Assembly (NCBI RefSeq): GCF_025263565.1
Contig: NZ_CP079865.1
Coordinates: forward strand, 2,666,001 to 2,730,000
DNA: 64,000 nt
Direction: 5' to 3'
From: Mycobacterium sp. SMC-8
GTDB taxonomy: Bacteria > Actinomycetota > Actinomycetes > Mycobacteriales > Mycobacteriaceae
The translations under genes were made by a program, and so were the position numbers. Positions 1 to 9,032 of this stretch are shown one piece after another (the stretch's first letter is position 1; each line of letters starts with the position of its first letter). The notes beneath the pieces are model-generated. The model did not search any database. It was given only the letters and a program-made list of their open reading frames with translations, and was not told the DNA's origin.

Positions 1-314
<314 letters not shown>

Positions 315-368
315 CGCGGGCCCCAAGCCGCACTTCGGATAGAACGAGAGAAGAGAGAAAGCACAGCC

Positions 369-797
369 ATGCCCCCGAAGAAGAAGGTCGTCGGGCTGAT
401 CAAGCTGCAGATCCAGGCCGGGCAGGCCAACCCCGCCCCGCCGGTCGGACCCGCGCTCGGCCAGCACGGCGTCAACATCATGGAGTTCTGCAAGGCGTAC
501 AACGCCGCGACCGAGTCGCAGCGCGGCAACGTCATCCCCGTGGAGATCACCGTCTACGAGGATCGCAGCTTCACGTTCGCGCTGAAGACCCCGCCGGCCG
601 CCAAGCTGCTGCTCAAGGCCGCCGGTGTGCCGAAGGGTTCGAGCGAGCCGCACAAGACCAAGGTCGCCAAGGTGACGTGGGATCAGGTGCGTGAGATCGC
701 CGAGACCAAGAAGGAAGACCTGAACGCCAACGACATCGATCAGGCCGCCAAGATCATCGCGGGCACCGCCCGGTCGATGGGGATCACGGTCGAGTAG
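369..797 (+). CDS. rplK: 50S ribosomal protein L11
   Basis: A 142-residue protein of normal L11 length. It opens with [18 protein letters not shown] and contains the proline-rich [14 protein letters not shown] segment of the N-terminal domain, which binds thiopeptides and factors. The C-terminal RNA-binding domain ends in the conserved [10 protein letters not shown]11 binds 23S rRNA at the GTPase-associated centre and is needed for stringent-response signalling through RelA. The ATG follows a purine-rich GAGAGAAGAGAGAAAG stretch. It lies 54 bases after nusG and 64 before rplA, so co-transcription with both is likely. Confidence 0.98.
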   Translation: MPPKKKVVGLIKLQIQAGQANPAPPVGPALGQHGVNIMEFCKAYNAATESQRGNVIPVEITVYEDRSFTFALKTPPAAKLLLKAAGVPKGSSEPHKTKVAKVTWDQVREIAETKKEDLNANDIDQAAKIIAGTARSMGITVE

Positions 798-861
798 GAC
801 CGCATCCCGTGGAAGGGCTGGCATCGGCCCGCACCACAACTTCTGAATTAAGGAGAAATCA

Positions 862-1569
862 ATGAGCAAGAACAGCAAGGCTTACAAGGAAGCCGCCGAG
901 AAGGTCGACCGGAGCCGGCTCTACACGCCGCTGGAGGCCGCGAAGCTGGCCAAGGAGACGTCGTCGAAGAAGCAGGACGCCACCGTCGAGGTCGCGATCC
1001 GGCTCGGTGTCGACCCCCGCAAGGCCGACCAGATGGTCCGCGGCACCGTGAACCTGCCGCACGGCACCGGTAAGACCGCGCGGGTGGCCGTGTTCGCCGT
1101 CGGCGACAAGGCCGAGCAGGCGCAGGCCGCCGGCGCCGACATCGTCGGCAGCGACGACCTGATCGAGCAGATCCAGGGCGGCATGCTCGACTTCGACGCG
1201 GCGATCGCGACGCCGGACCAGATGGCCAAGGTCGGCCGCATCGCCCGTATCCTCGGCCCCCGCGGTCTGATGCCGAACCCGAAGACCGGCACGGTGACCC
1301 CGGACGTGGCCAAGGCCGTCGCGGACATCAAGGGCGGCAAGATCAACTTCCGCGTCGACAAGCAGGCCAACCTCCACTTCGTGATCGGTAAGGCGTCGTT
1401 CGACGAGAAGAAGCTCGCCGAGAACTACGGCGCCGCGCTCGACGAGGTGCTGCGCGCCAAGCCGTCCTCGTCGAAGGGCCGCTACCTGAAGAAGGTCGTC
1501 GTCTCCACCACCACGGGCCCCGGAATCCCGGTCGACCCGGCGGTGACCCGGAATTTCACGGAGGAGTAG
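862..1569 (+). CDS. rplA: 50S ribosomal protein L1
   Basis: A 235-residue protein of standard bacterial L1 length. It starts [17 protein letters not shown] and carries the domain II signature [15 protein letters not shown], followed by the [13 protein letters not shown] segment. L1 forms the mobile L1 stalk on 23S rRNA and in many bacteria represses its own operon by binding the mRNA. A clear AAGGAG lies nine bases before the ATG. A strong hairpin-T terminator follows at once, closing the nusG-rplK-rplA transcript. Confidence 0.98.
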   Translation: MSKNSKAYKEAAEKVDRSRLYTPLEAAKLAKETSSKKQDATVEVAIRLGVDPRKADQMVRGTVNLPHGTGKTARVAVFAVGDKAEQAQAAGADIVGSDDLIEQIQGGMLDFDAAIATPDQMAKVGRIARILGPRGLMPNPKTGTVTPDVAKAVADIKGGKINFRVDKQANLHFVIGKASFDEKKLAENYGAALDEVLRAKPSSSKGRYLKKVVVSTTTGPGIPVDPAVTRNFTEE

Positions 1570-1584
1570 GCCACCACGCTCGAC

Positions 1585-1619
1585 AAGAAGCCCCGCACCT
1601 GTCCGGTGCGGGGCTTCTT
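1585..1619 (+). terminator. Intrinsic-type terminator after rplA
   Basis: Fifteen-base perfect inverted repeat: AAGAAGCCCCGCACC (1585-1599) pairs with GGTGCGGGGCTTCTT (1605-1619) around a five-base loop, and the 3' arm ends in CTTCTT. Position directly behind rplA supports a terminator. Confidence 0.9.
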
Positions 1620-1937
1620 GGTATTTGGCTTCTGAGAGTGCTCCTCGGTCGCCGGCTTCCTGGCCCTGCCGGAGTACCGTCCCCCACGAACGGAGACTCG
1701 GGCATCTCGGCCAGAAGTCGACGGTGTCCCCCTGGCCTACCGCGACGCGACGACCGAAGAGCACCCTCGCGCAGCAACATAGCACCGTGGCCGTCAATTC
1801 GGTAATCGATCGTCGAGAAATTCTCACCGACGGCCAGAAGTGGGATCTTCCAGTGGTTTCACGGGCCACAGTGTGGGACCGGCGCCGGAGCGCCCGAGGA
1901 GTGAACGCGGGCGGCAAAGTATTGGCACTGCGTGCCT
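1620..1937. other. Non-coding stretch between rplA terminator and the next gene
   Basis: About 320 bases with no convincing gene. Open frames here lack ribosome binding sites and recognisable protein sequence. I see no tRNA-like or repeated structure. It lies at the 3' end of two converging units, so it may simply be spacer. Confidence 0.5.
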
Positions 1938-2237
1938 TTAGGCTGCTCCGGTGCTGACGAAGCGGGCCACCACGTGTGTGGATAACCGCTGATGGGGGAC
2001 TCCTGCGCGCCGGCAGGCGGCGCCGACAGCATCGGGGGACTCGGCGTCGAACACGCCGTAGAGCACCTCATCGGTGGGGACCGACAGCGTCACCACCAGC
2101 CGGACACGCCTGCCTTCATCCGAGACGGCGGCGGTGGCCGCGTCGAGCCGCGAGACGATGTCGTCGACCGTCGTCTCGGCGAGATCGGGCAGATACCACT
2201 CCGCGAGAAAGTTCGTCGCACCCCGCACGTCGGCCAT
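1938..2237 (-). CDS. DUF4242-like small conserved protein
   Basis: Using the ATG at 2237 gives 99 residues starting MADVRGATNFLAEWYLPDL; a longer frame upstream exists but has no family-like sequence. The pattern of two short beta strands (RLVVTLSVPTDEVLYGVFDA) followed by a helix and a glycine-proline turn (AACRRAGVPHQRLS) resembles DUF4242 ferredoxin-like proteins, which have been linked to nickel binding; no metal-binding cysteines or histidine cluster are seen here. The gene faces away from the esterase gene at 2366, leaving about 130 bases for divergent promoters. The family call is tentative; function is unknown. Confidence 0.65.
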   Translation of the reverse strand: MADVRGATNFLAEWYLPDLAETTVDDIVSRLDAATAAVSDEGRRVRLVVTLSVPTDEVLYGVFDAESPDAVGAACRRAGVPHQRLSTHVVARFVSTGAA

Positions 2238-2350
2238 GCTCCGACGGTAAGCGAACGTCCGATGGGGACGAATCGGGAATTTCCCTATGCTTTGCGGCCG
2301 GATCGGGGTCTGGCGAGATCGCAAAATCGCCGCCGACGTGGCCCGCGGTA

Positions 2351-2366
2351 TGTGATCGTTGTCACG
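2351..2366 (+). promoter_or_regulatory. CRP-like palindrome overlapping the start of the PE-PPE-domain gene
   Basis: The sequence TGTGATCGTTGTCACG matches the CRP-family consensus TGTGA-N6-TCACA except for the last base. It ends on the first base of the proposed GTG start at 2366, a position expected for repression. No footprint data can be derived from sequence alone, and a chance match is possible. Confidence 0.35.
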
Positions 2367-3940
2367 TGCGTTCTCAGGCCCGTGCACTGGTGCTCGTCAT
2401 CGTCTCCTTCGTCACTGTCATGGCATTGGGCGTCGCCTCCGCCTTCGTATCGGCGCTGGCGTACGGCGCCACGGCGCTGATCGTGCCGGGCACCGGGACA
2501 CCGGACCCCGATATCGAGGGTTACCGAGAAAACGCCTGGAGCCGGTACATCGGGCCGCTGGTGTGCGCCACCGACTGTGCCGATCCGGATCTGGTCGGCA
2601 TTCCGTATCCCGCCTCGTTCTGGCCGATGTCCTTTCTTCCGGGGTGGTGTGTCCCGGGCCGGTGTGAGAAGTGGGACGTCTCGGTCGACGAAGGCGTCGA
2701 CCACCTGATGGCGGCGCTGGATCCGTTCCTCGGGGACTCCGACGAGGACGTCTACATCTTCGGGTACTCCCAGGGCGGCGCCGTGGTCGCCAACGCGCTG
2801 GCCGAAATCGCCGGTCTCGATCTTCCCGACGCCGTGAAAGACCGGCTCAAGGTCGTCACCATCGGAGGGATCCAGAATCCCGACGGCGGGTTGTGGCAGC
2901 GGCTGGCCTGGCTGCGCTTCCTGCTCGGGGATCCCGTGCCGATCCTCGACCTGTCCTTCGAACCGCCCATGCCGACGGATACCGGAATCGCAACCACCAC
3001 AATCGGTTTCGAATACGACCCGGTAGTCTACGCTCCCCGCTACTGGGGGAACCTGTTCGCCATCGCGAACATGATCGCCGCGTTCGACACGGTGCACGGG
3101 TACTACCTTGCGCCGAACGCCGAAGATGACCTGCCGATGCCGTACGGCTACACCGACCAGACCCTGGCGCCGCAGCTCGACTGTGGGGTCAACCCCGGCA
3201 ACTGTCGCTTCGACGACTTCGGCAACAGCTACATCATGATTCCCGCGACGAGCCTGCCGCTCACCGATCTCGTCCGCTCGCTGGCCGACTCGGCGGGGCT
3301 CGGCTGGCTGGCCAAGCCGTTCATCGACCTGGCTGAACCGGTACTGCGGGAGCTGGTCGACCTCGGCTACGACTGGAGCGGCAATCCGGCGGTGAGCCGG
3401 GGTTCGACGATACTGCCGTTCAACCTCTTCCAGAACTGGCTCAAGGTCGGTGTCGACCTGGTGGTGGCCGCCGTCAAGGGCGTCGAGGCCTTCATCCAGA
3501 ACTTCATCCCGAAAAATGAGGTGCAGTCGCCGGACGTCGGCGAGAGCACCGAAGACGCCGCCGCGGCGATCGCATCGCAGAGCCGGTCGACGATCATCCA
3601 GACCGACGTCGGAAAGACTGCCGTCACTGAGGGCACCGTGGAGGAAGAAGCCGCGGGTACCGGGAAGGAGACCGCCACCGGCGACGAGACCACCGGCGAC
3701 GAGACGGTGATCGACGAGGACGAAGTCACCACCGGTGAAGAAACAGTCACCGACGACGAGACGGTGATCGACGAGGACGAGGTCACCGTCGACCACGATG
3801 CGGTGGACATCGACGACGCAGACCAGGATGCCACCGACGCCGACACCGAGACCGCCGACCCCGACACCGAGACCGCCGACACCGAGACCGCCGACACCGA
3901 GACCGAGACCGCCGACACCGGCACACCGGCCGCGGCCTGA
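2366..3940 (+). CDS. Exported PE-PPE-domain serine esterase with acidic repeat tail
   Basis: From GTG 2366 the protein has 524 residues. It begins with a charged and hydrophobic segment (about residues 1-30, signal peptide or anchor), then a PE-PPE-domain alpha/beta hydrolase fold running from LIVPGTGTPDPD. The nucleophile is Ser135 in FGYSQGG. Known PE-PPE-domain proteins are mycobacterial esterases acting at the cell envelope; no PE or PPE N-terminal module is present here. The last 110 or so residues are an Asp/Glu/Thr-rich low-complexity tail with tandem DETVIDEDEVT and DTETA units. The start is chosen because earlier in-frame codons encode no family-like sequence. A terminator follows directly. 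Confidence 0.8.
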   Translation: MRSQARALVLVIVSFVTVMALGVASAFVSALAYGATALIVPGTGTPDPDIEGYRENAWSRYIGPLVCATDCADPDLVGIPYPASFWPMSFLPGWCVPGRCEKWDVSVDEGVDHLMAALDPFLGDSDEDVYIFGYSQGGAVVANALAEIAGLDLPDAVKDRLKVVTIGGIQNPDGGLWQRLAWLRFLLGDPVPILDLSFEPPMPTDTGIATTTIGFEYDPVVYAPRYWGNLFAIANMIAAFDTVHGYYLAPNAEDDLPMPYGYTDQTLAPQLDCGVNPGNCRFDDFGNSYIMIPATSLPLTDLVRSLADSAGLGWLAKPFIDLAEPVLRELVDLGYDWSGNPAVSRGSTILPFNLFQNWLKVGVDLVVAAVKGVEAFIQNFIPKNEVQSPDVGESTEDAAAAIASQSRSTIIQTDVGKTAVTEGTVEEEAAGTGKETATGDETTGDETVIDEDEVTTGEETVTDDETVIDEDEVTVDHDAVDIDDADQDATDADTETADPDTETADTETADTETETADTGTPAAA

Positions 3941-3953
3941 GGGCCGACAGGAG

Positions 3954-3990
3954 GAATCCCCCGCATTCAGGCGTGCGGGGGATTCTTCTT
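3954..3990 (+). terminator. Terminator between converging genes (PE-PPE esterase and mmaA4)
   Basis: Twelve-base stem GAATCCCCCGCA (3954-3965) with TGCGGGGGATTC (3974-3985), an eight-base loop, then TTCTT. It lies between two converging genes and could stop transcription from the left side. Confidence 0.75.
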
Positions 3991-4009
3991 GTCCGGCTCT
4001 GCGGTCTGA

Positions 4010-4906
4010 CTAGGCGGCGACGGCCGGCTTCAGGTAGGTGACGAGGCTGACGTCGATCGACTCGTCGATGAAGTAGTACTGGCAGCCCTTGAGGTAACGC
4101 ATGTAGCGCTGGTAGTTCTCTTCGTCGGTCGCCGCGATCGCCGCGTCCTTGTTGGCCTCAAGGCGGTCGGCCCAGATGCCGAGCGTCTTGATGTAGTGGT
4201 TGCGCAGCGACATCGTCTCAGGCACCACGAATCCGGCCTTCTCGCCGTGCTCGACCATCATCTGTGTGGTGGGCAGACGGCCGCCGGGGAAGATCTCGGT
4301 GATCATGAACTTGATGAACCGGGCCAGTTCGAACGTCAGCTTCTTCCCGCGTTCGGCCAGGTCGTAGGGGTGGTACCCGACGCTGCTCTGGATCGTCATC
4401 CGGCCGTCCTCGGGCAGGACGTCGTAACACATCTTGAAGAAGTCGTCGTAGCGCTCGAAGCCGAAGTGCTCAAACGCCTCGATGGACACGATGCGGTCGA
4501 CGGGGGAGTGGAACTGCTCCCAGCCCTCCAGCCGGACATCGAACGTGCGTTCGGAGTCGAGCTTGCCCAGCAGCTGATCGCAGTAGGCCTTCTGGTTCTT
4601 CGACAAGGTCAGGCCGATGACGTTGACGTCGTACTTCTCCATCGCGCGCTGCAGGGTCAGGCCCCAGCCGCAGCCCACCTCGAGCAGCGTCATGCCGGGC
4701 TTGAGGTTGAGCTTGTCGAGGTGCTGGTCGACGTTGGCGATCTGTGCTTCCGAGAGGGTCACATTCGGCCCGGTGAAGTACGCACAGCTGTACTTACGGG
4801 TCGGGTCCTGGAAGACACCGAAGAAGTCGTCGGACAGGTCGTAGTGAGCCTGGATGTCCTCGAAATGAGGCGTCAGATCCTTCGTGCCGCTGGATTGGTC
4901 AGACAT
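4010..4906 (-). CDS. mmaA4: Mycolic acid methyltransferase, MmaA4-like
   Basis: Starting at the ATG at 4906 (AGGGGA six bases upstream) the protein has 298 residues, the usual length for the CmaA/MmaA family. It shows the SAM-binding motif LLEVGCGWG (about residue 75), GLTLSKNQ, the EAFEHFG segment and IFPGGRLP. The C-terminus [14 protein letters not shown] closely resembles MmaA4/MmaA3 rather than the cyclopropane synthases. MmaA4 adds a methyl and a hydroxyl group to meromycolate double bonds, leading to oxygenated mycolates. The gene occupies the mmaA4 position behind rplA. Which oxygenated mycolate this species makes cannot be read from the gene. Confidence 0.85.
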   Translation of the reverse strand: MSDQSSGTKDLTPHFEDIQAHYDLSDDFFGVFQDPTRKYSCAYFTGPNVTLSEAQIANVDQHLDKLNLKPGMTLLEVGCGWGLTLQRAMEKYDVNVIGLTLSKNQKAYCDQLLGKLDSERTFDVRLEGWEQFHSPVDRIVSIEAFEHFGFERYDDFFKMCYDVLPEDGRMTIQSSVGYHPYDLAERGKKLTFELARFIKFMITEIFPGGRLPTTQMMVEHGEKAGFVVPETMSLRNHYIKTLGIWADRLEANKDAAIAATDEENYQRYMRYLKGCQYYFIDESIDVSLVTYLKPAVAA

Positions 4907-5049
4907 ATTTCCCCTGCTTCGCCGCTTCCGGTCCATATCAACTGTGCAAGACCGTACCGAAGACGCGGCTCGGCGCTTCTGCAAACACGCGTCCTGAAGG
5001 CATCAGACTAGCGTTCGGCGTGGCACGGGAGCCAACCCGCAGGCCCGCG

Positions 5050-5919
5050 CTACTTGGCCAGGGTGAACTGGTTGACGTCGATGTAGCCCACCCGGAAGCC
5101 CTTTGCGCAGCCCGTCAGGTAGTGCATGTACCGGTCGTAGACCTCTTCTGACTGCACCGCGATCGCCTCGTCCCGGCGCGAGCGCAGAGCCGCGGCCCAG
5201 CAGTCCAGCGTGCGCGCGTAGTGGGGCTGCAGCGACTGCGTGCGGGTGAGGTCGAAACCCGCTGGTCTCGCATGCTGTTCGACCTTCTCGATGGACGGCA
5301 GCCGGCCACCGGGGAAAATCTCGGTCAGGATGAACTTCACGAACCGGGCCACCTCGAAGGTCAGCGGCATCCCGCGCTCGGTCATCTGGGGCATCGTCAG
5401 CGCGGTGATGGTGTGCAGCAGCATCACGCCGTCCTCGGGCAGTGCCCGGGCGGCCATGGCGAAGAAGTCGTCGTAGCGGTCGAACCCGAAGTGCTCGAAC
5501 GCGCCGATCGAGACGATGCGGTCGACGGGTTCGTCGAACTGCTCCCAGCCGGTCAGCAGGACGCGTTTGCGTCTGCTGTCGCCTGATTCCGCGAACAGCC
5601 GCTCGACGTGAGCCTTCTGGTTCGCGCTGAGCGTCAGTCCGACGACGTCGACGTCGTAGGACTCCACGGCGCGCATCATCACCGACCCCCAGCCGCAGCC
5701 GACGTCCAGCAGCGTCATTCCCGGCTCCAGACCGAGTTTCCCGAGTGCGAGGTCGACCTTGGCCAGCTGCGCTTCCTCCAAAGTCATGTCCTCGCGTTCG
5801 AAGTACGCGCAGCTGTAGGTCTGGGACGGATCGAGGAACAAGCGGAAGAACTCGTCCGAGAGGTCATAGTGCGCCTGCACGTCGTCGAAGTGAGGCGTGA
5901 GATTGCGTTTCGAGGCCAA
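5050..5919 (-). CDS. Cyclopropane/mycolic acid methyltransferase family protein
   Basis: 289 residues from a TTG at 5919, preceded by GGGGAAGG. The SAM site LLDVGCGWG, GLTLSANQ, FEHFGFDRYDDFF and EIFPGGRLP are all present. The C-terminus RVGYIDVNQFTLAK is of the MmaA1/MmaA2/PcaA type, unlike the neighbouring MmaA4-like protein. Such enzymes use S-adenosylmethionine to cyclopropanate or methylate meromycolate double bonds in the cytosol. It lies 143 bases upstream of mmaA4 on the same strand. M. tuberculosis has four mmaA genes here, this window two. Exact product (cis or trans cyclopropane, or methyl branch) cannot be told from sequence. Confidence 0.88.
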   Translation of the reverse strand: MASKRNLTPHFDDVQAHYDLSDEFFRLFLDPSQTYSCAYFEREDMTLEEAQLAKVDLALGKLGLEPGMTLLDVGCGWGSVMMRAVESYDVDVVGLTLSANQKAHVERLFAESGDSRRKRVLLTGWEQFDEPVDRIVSIGAFEHFGFDRYDDFFAMAARALPEDGVMLLHTITALTMPQMTERGMPLTFEVARFVKFILTEIFPGGRLPSIEKVEQHARPAGFDLTRTQSLQPHYARTLDCWAAALRSRRDEAIAVQSEEVYDRYMHYLTGCAKGFRVGYIDVNQFTLAK

Positions 5920-6026
5920 GAGGGCCTTCCCCGGACACAGCCCGAAGAGAATCTCCTGTAAGACGGCGCGTCGTGCCCTGCCGAGGATGCTACGCGCACT
6001 TCACCGAACGTGCTTTGACGCGAAAG

Positions 6027-6929
6027 TCAGGGAGCTTCGGCGAACGTGGTCTTCAGTTCTCCGACGATGTCGTCCCACAGGGGCTCGGGCAATTCGTGGC
6101 CCATGCCGTCGAACAACACGAGGCGGGCGCCGGGGATCGCCCGGGCGACGGCCCGGCCGCCCGACGGCCGCATCAGCTTGTCCGCCTTGCCGTGGATGAC
6201 CACCGTCGGCGCGGTCGTCTGCCGGTTGTAGCGCCGCAGGCTGCCGCTGCCCAGGATCGCGGCGAAGTGCCTGGCGACCCCGGCCGGGTAGTAGCTGCGG
6301 TCGTACCCTTCGATCGCATCGGCGCGCAGCCGCTCCTCGGTCGCCGGATAACCCGGGCTGCCGATGATCCGGGCCACCCGCACCGCGTTCTCGATGACCG
6401 CCTCGCGATCAGAACCCTTGGGGCGCTGCAGAATTGCGGCGAGTTGGCGTGGTCCGGGAGGCGGCAGCGCCGCCTGGTTGTTGCTGGAGAAGATCACCCC
6501 GAGTGATCTGGTACGGATCTGGTGGCGGGCGGCGAAGATCTGGGCGATCATGCCGCCCATCGACCCGCCCACCACGTGCGCGCTGTCGATTGACAGGTGG
6601 TCGAGCAGCGCCGCCGCGTCGTCGGCCATGTCTTCGAGCGTGTACGCGGCGGGGCTCGGCAGCCCGACCAGTGACCGCGCCATCCGCGGCACCAGCGGGG
6701 CACCGGAATGGTGGTGGGGCAGCTTGCTGGACAGGCCGACGTCGCGGTTGTCGAACCGGATGACCCGCAGGCCCTGGTCGGTGAGCTTCTCGCAGAAACC
6801 CTTGCGCCACAACAGCAATTGGGCGCCCAGGCCCATGATCAGGAGAACGGCCGGGTCGTTCGCGTCGCCCATGTCCTCGTAGTGGATGTCCAGCTCACCC
6901 GACTTCGCCGTCCCTACCCGGACCTCCAC
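6027..6929 (-). CDS. lipG: Alpha/beta hydrolase, LipG-type esterase
   Basis: GTG at 6929 with GGAGG five bases upstream gives 300 residues, close to M. tuberculosis LipG. The nucleophile elbow is VVGGSMGG (Ser123), an oxyanion loop precedes it (LIMGLGAQ), and the catalytic His lies near the end in FDGMGHELP. LipG has been studied as an esterase; its natural substrate is uncertain. It lies between the ABC1 kinase and the mycolate methyltransferases, as in M. tuberculosis, 107 bases from the nearer methyltransferase. About 290 bases separate it from the kinase gene, so it probably has its own promoter. An upstream frame extension lacks family-like sequence and was dropped. Confidence 0.88.
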   Translation of the reverse strand: MEVRVGTAKSGELDIHYEDMGDANDPAVLLIMGLGAQLLLWRKGFCEKLTDQGLRVIRFDNRDVGLSSKLPHHHSGAPLVPRMARSLVGLPSPAAYTLEDMADDAAALLDHLSIDSAHVVGGSMGGMIAQIFAARHQIRTRSLGVIFSSNNQAALPPPGPRQLAAILQRPKGSDREAVIENAVRVARIIGSPGYPATEERLRADAIEGYDRSYYPAGVARHFAAILGSGSLRRYNRQTTAPTVVIHGKADKLMRPSGGRAVARAIPGARLVLFDGMGHELPEPLWDDIVGELKTTFAEAP

Positions 6930-7219
6930 CAAACCTCCAGTGTCTTGTCGCTGTTCATGTGCCCGCTTACCACTATGACAATGTGTGACATCTGCGGCGA
7001 ACAGCAGGTACCCCGTGAGGAAAGAGATGTGAGAGCGCGCCTGCCCGTGTAGCGTTTTGCGCGGTCGGCCGAGGCCGGTGGGCTGTTGCCCGAAGTCGCC
7101 GTCGAGTCGTGCTTCGGCTCGTCGTGGAACCGGTACGGCATGGAGCACCGGTTTGCCGCGTCGCGAACATGGACTGGACCGACGTCACCGACGTGCTCAG
7201 CGTGCGGGCGCGATAGCGG
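6930..7219. other. Spacer upstream of lipG
   Basis: Roughly 290 bases between the end of the ABC1 kinase gene and the lipG start. On the minus strand it contains two direct copies of TGTCA separated by five bases (near 6973-6990), which might mark a regulator site. I could not define a convincing promoter. A very short plus-strand ORF near 7168-7216 has no ribosome binding site and was not called. Confidence 0.4.
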
Positions 7220-8575
7220 TCAGGTTTCCAGTTCGTCGGAATGCTCGCGACTGACCTCCACCATGAAGTTCGCGAAGTACCCCGTCAGCGCCGGATCGCT
7301 CATCATCTGCCAGTTCGGCGCCAACAGCTTCATGTAGCGCTCCACGTAAAGGAACTGTTTGCCGATGAGCACCAGCTCGCGCGGCAGCTTCACGTCGTAC
7401 GCGTCGGAAAGTGCGGAGAGCTGCTTGCCGATCTCGGCGTAACTCAGATCGCCCAGCGACTTCAGTGTCAGCGGGGTGGCAAACTTCTCCAGGTCCTTGG
7501 CGGCCTCGGCTTCGGGCTTGACGGTCCCGACCGCGCCCATCAGCACGACGATCTTGCCCGCGGCGGCGTGGTCCTTCTTGACCAGCAGCGCGTACACCAG
7601 TTCGCGCAGCAGCCATCGGGTGCGCGGGTCGATGCGGCCCATGATGCCGAAGTCGAAGAACACGATCTTGCCGTCGTCGTCGACGTACAGGTTGCCCGCG
7701 TGGAGATCGCCGTGGAACAGGCCGTGGCGCAGGCCGCCCTCGAACACGCTGAACAGCAGCGCCTTGACCAGCTCCGTGCCGTCGAACCCCTTCTTGCGGA
7801 TCGCGGCGACGTCGTCGATGCGCACACCCGTCACGCGCTCCATCGTCAGCACCCGCTCGCTGGTCAGGTCCCAGTACACCTGCGGCACCCGGATGTTCGT
7901 GCCGAGCGGGGAGGCGTGCATGTGCGCGACCCACGCGTCCATCGACTGCGCCTCCAACCGGAAGTCGAGTTCCTCGGCCAGATTGTCGGCGAAATCGGCT
8001 ACCACATCCTGCGCGGAGAGCCGCTGCCCGAGCTTGGCGAACTCGACCAGGCAGGCGCCGCGCTTGAGGATCTGCAGGTCGGCGGCGACCCGGCGGCGGA
8101 TGCCCGGCCGCTGGATCTTGACCACCACCTCCTCGCCGGTGTGCAGGGTGGCGTAGTGGACCTGGGCGATGGAGGCCGACGCGAACGGCTTCTCGTCGAA
8201 CGACTTGAACAGATTCTGCGGCTCGTTGCCGAGTTCCTCCCTGAACAGTTTGTGAACGGCGTCGGTGTCGGCCGGCGGCACCCGGTCCAGCAGGCTGCGG
8301 AACTCGCGGCTGAGTGGTTCACCGAAGGCACCCGGGCTGGATGCGATGATCTGGCCGAACTTGACGTAGGTGGGTCCGAGATCGGCGAATGCCTGCGGGA
8401 CCTCTTTGACGATCTTCTGCGCAAGAGAGCCGCGTCCGGTGAGTTTGGTCAGGACGCGCGCGCCGGTCCGGGTGATCTGCCAGCCGGTCGCTCCGATGCG
8501 GGCTGCCTCGGCCGGAAGCGGTACCCGGTCCAGCCTGGCAACGTCGCGGTGGGATGGTTTCCGCGGTGCAGTCAT
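7220..8575 (-). CDS. ABC1/UbiB-family atypical kinase
   Basis: 451 residues from the ATG at 8575. Family signatures are intact: KFGQ (residues 72-75) with the following APG-like SSPGAFG, the alanine-rich nucleotide loop ASASIAQVH (133-140), the ATP lysine in VVKIQRPG (about 153), catalytic FHGDLHAGN (287-295) and metal-binding DFG (308-310). UbiB/ADCK proteins are atypical kinases or ATPases tied to isoprenoid-quinone lipid metabolism; the substrate in mycobacteria is unknown. It matches Rv0647c by sequence type and position next to lipG. No membrane anchor is obvious. Confidence 0.9.
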   Translation of the reverse strand: MTAPRKPSHRDVARLDRVPLPAEAARIGATGWQITRTGARVLTKLTGRGSLAQKIVKEVPQAFADLGPTYVKFGQIIASSPGAFGEPLSREFRSLLDRVPPADTDAVHKLFREELGNEPQNLFKSFDEKPFASASIAQVHYATLHTGEEVVVKIQRPGIRRRVAADLQILKRGACLVEFAKLGQRLSAQDVVADFADNLAEELDFRLEAQSMDAWVAHMHASPLGTNIRVPQVYWDLTSERVLTMERVTGVRIDDVAAIRKKGFDGTELVKALLFSVFEGGLRHGLFHGDLHAGNLYVDDDGKIVFFDFGIMGRIDPRTRWLLRELVYALLVKKDHAAAGKIVVLMGAVGTVKPEAEAAKDLEKFATPLTLKSLGDLSYAEIGKQLSALSDAYDVKLPRELVLIGKQFLYVERYMKLLAPNWQMMSDPALTGYFANFMVEVSREHSDELET

Positions 8576-8649
8576 CTCTGCAGTGTCTCAAAAGCCGCGA
8601 GGCGGGCGAAAAAGCTGTGGATCAGGTCACACGGCAGAAAGCGCGTCGC

Positions 8650-8967
8650 TCAGGCGGCGCACATGCCGGGCGGGGCGACGGCGACCGCGGCGGAGGTGCT
8701 GTCGGTCAGCTTGGCCCCCGGTGAGGGTTTCTGACCGCACACCTCCCACGTCGCCGGGTTCATCGGCGTGTGCGCGGTGGTGTTGATGACCCTGGTGCCG
8801 AGTTCGCGACCGGTGATCCCGGAAAACATCTCCTTGGCGGTCTGCAGCGTCATGCCCTCGAACGAGGGCATTTCCATCGGCTCGGGCTGCGCGGTGGCGC
8901 TGGCCATTCCCAACGCTGCGGCGGTGAGCGTGGCTGCGGTACAGCCCGCGGCGAGGAACTTTCGCAT
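8650..8967 (-). CDS. Small exported protein with PASTA-like domain
   Basis: The ATG at 8967 follows GAGGGGAG and gives 105 residues. Residues 1-26 form a signal peptide (MRKFLAAGCTAATLTAAALG, then ATAQP). The mature part reads like a single PASTA-type unit: SFEGMTLQTAKEMF, a short helix, then QKPSPGAKLTDS and a final hydrophobic strand. Two cysteines (one in WEVCGQ, one at the C-terminal PGMCA) could form a disulfide. PASTA domains bind peptidoglycan fragments in kinases and penicillin-binding proteins; a single, free-standing unit is of unknown role. It sits 75 bases before the ABC1 kinase gene on the same strand and may be co-transcribed. Confidence 0.75.
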   Translation of the reverse strand: MRKFLAAGCTAATLTAAALGMASATAQPEPMEMPSFEGMTLQTAKEMFSGITGRELGTRVINTTAHTPMNPATWEVCGQKPSPGAKLTDSTSAAVAVAPPGMCAA

Positions 8968-9032
8968 CGATCTCCCCCTCGGTGACTGGTTCGGCCCCCC
9001 GGCCCTCACTCACGCTAACCCATGTGCCGCGC

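Noticed and set aside
1625..1957. Plus-strand ORF after rplA
   Set aside because: Composition and lack of a start signal suggest chance; nothing family-like.
7168..7216. Short plus-strand ORF (15 codons) between lipG and the ABC1 kinase
   Set aside because: No ribosome binding site, no neighbour on that strand and no recognisable peptide.
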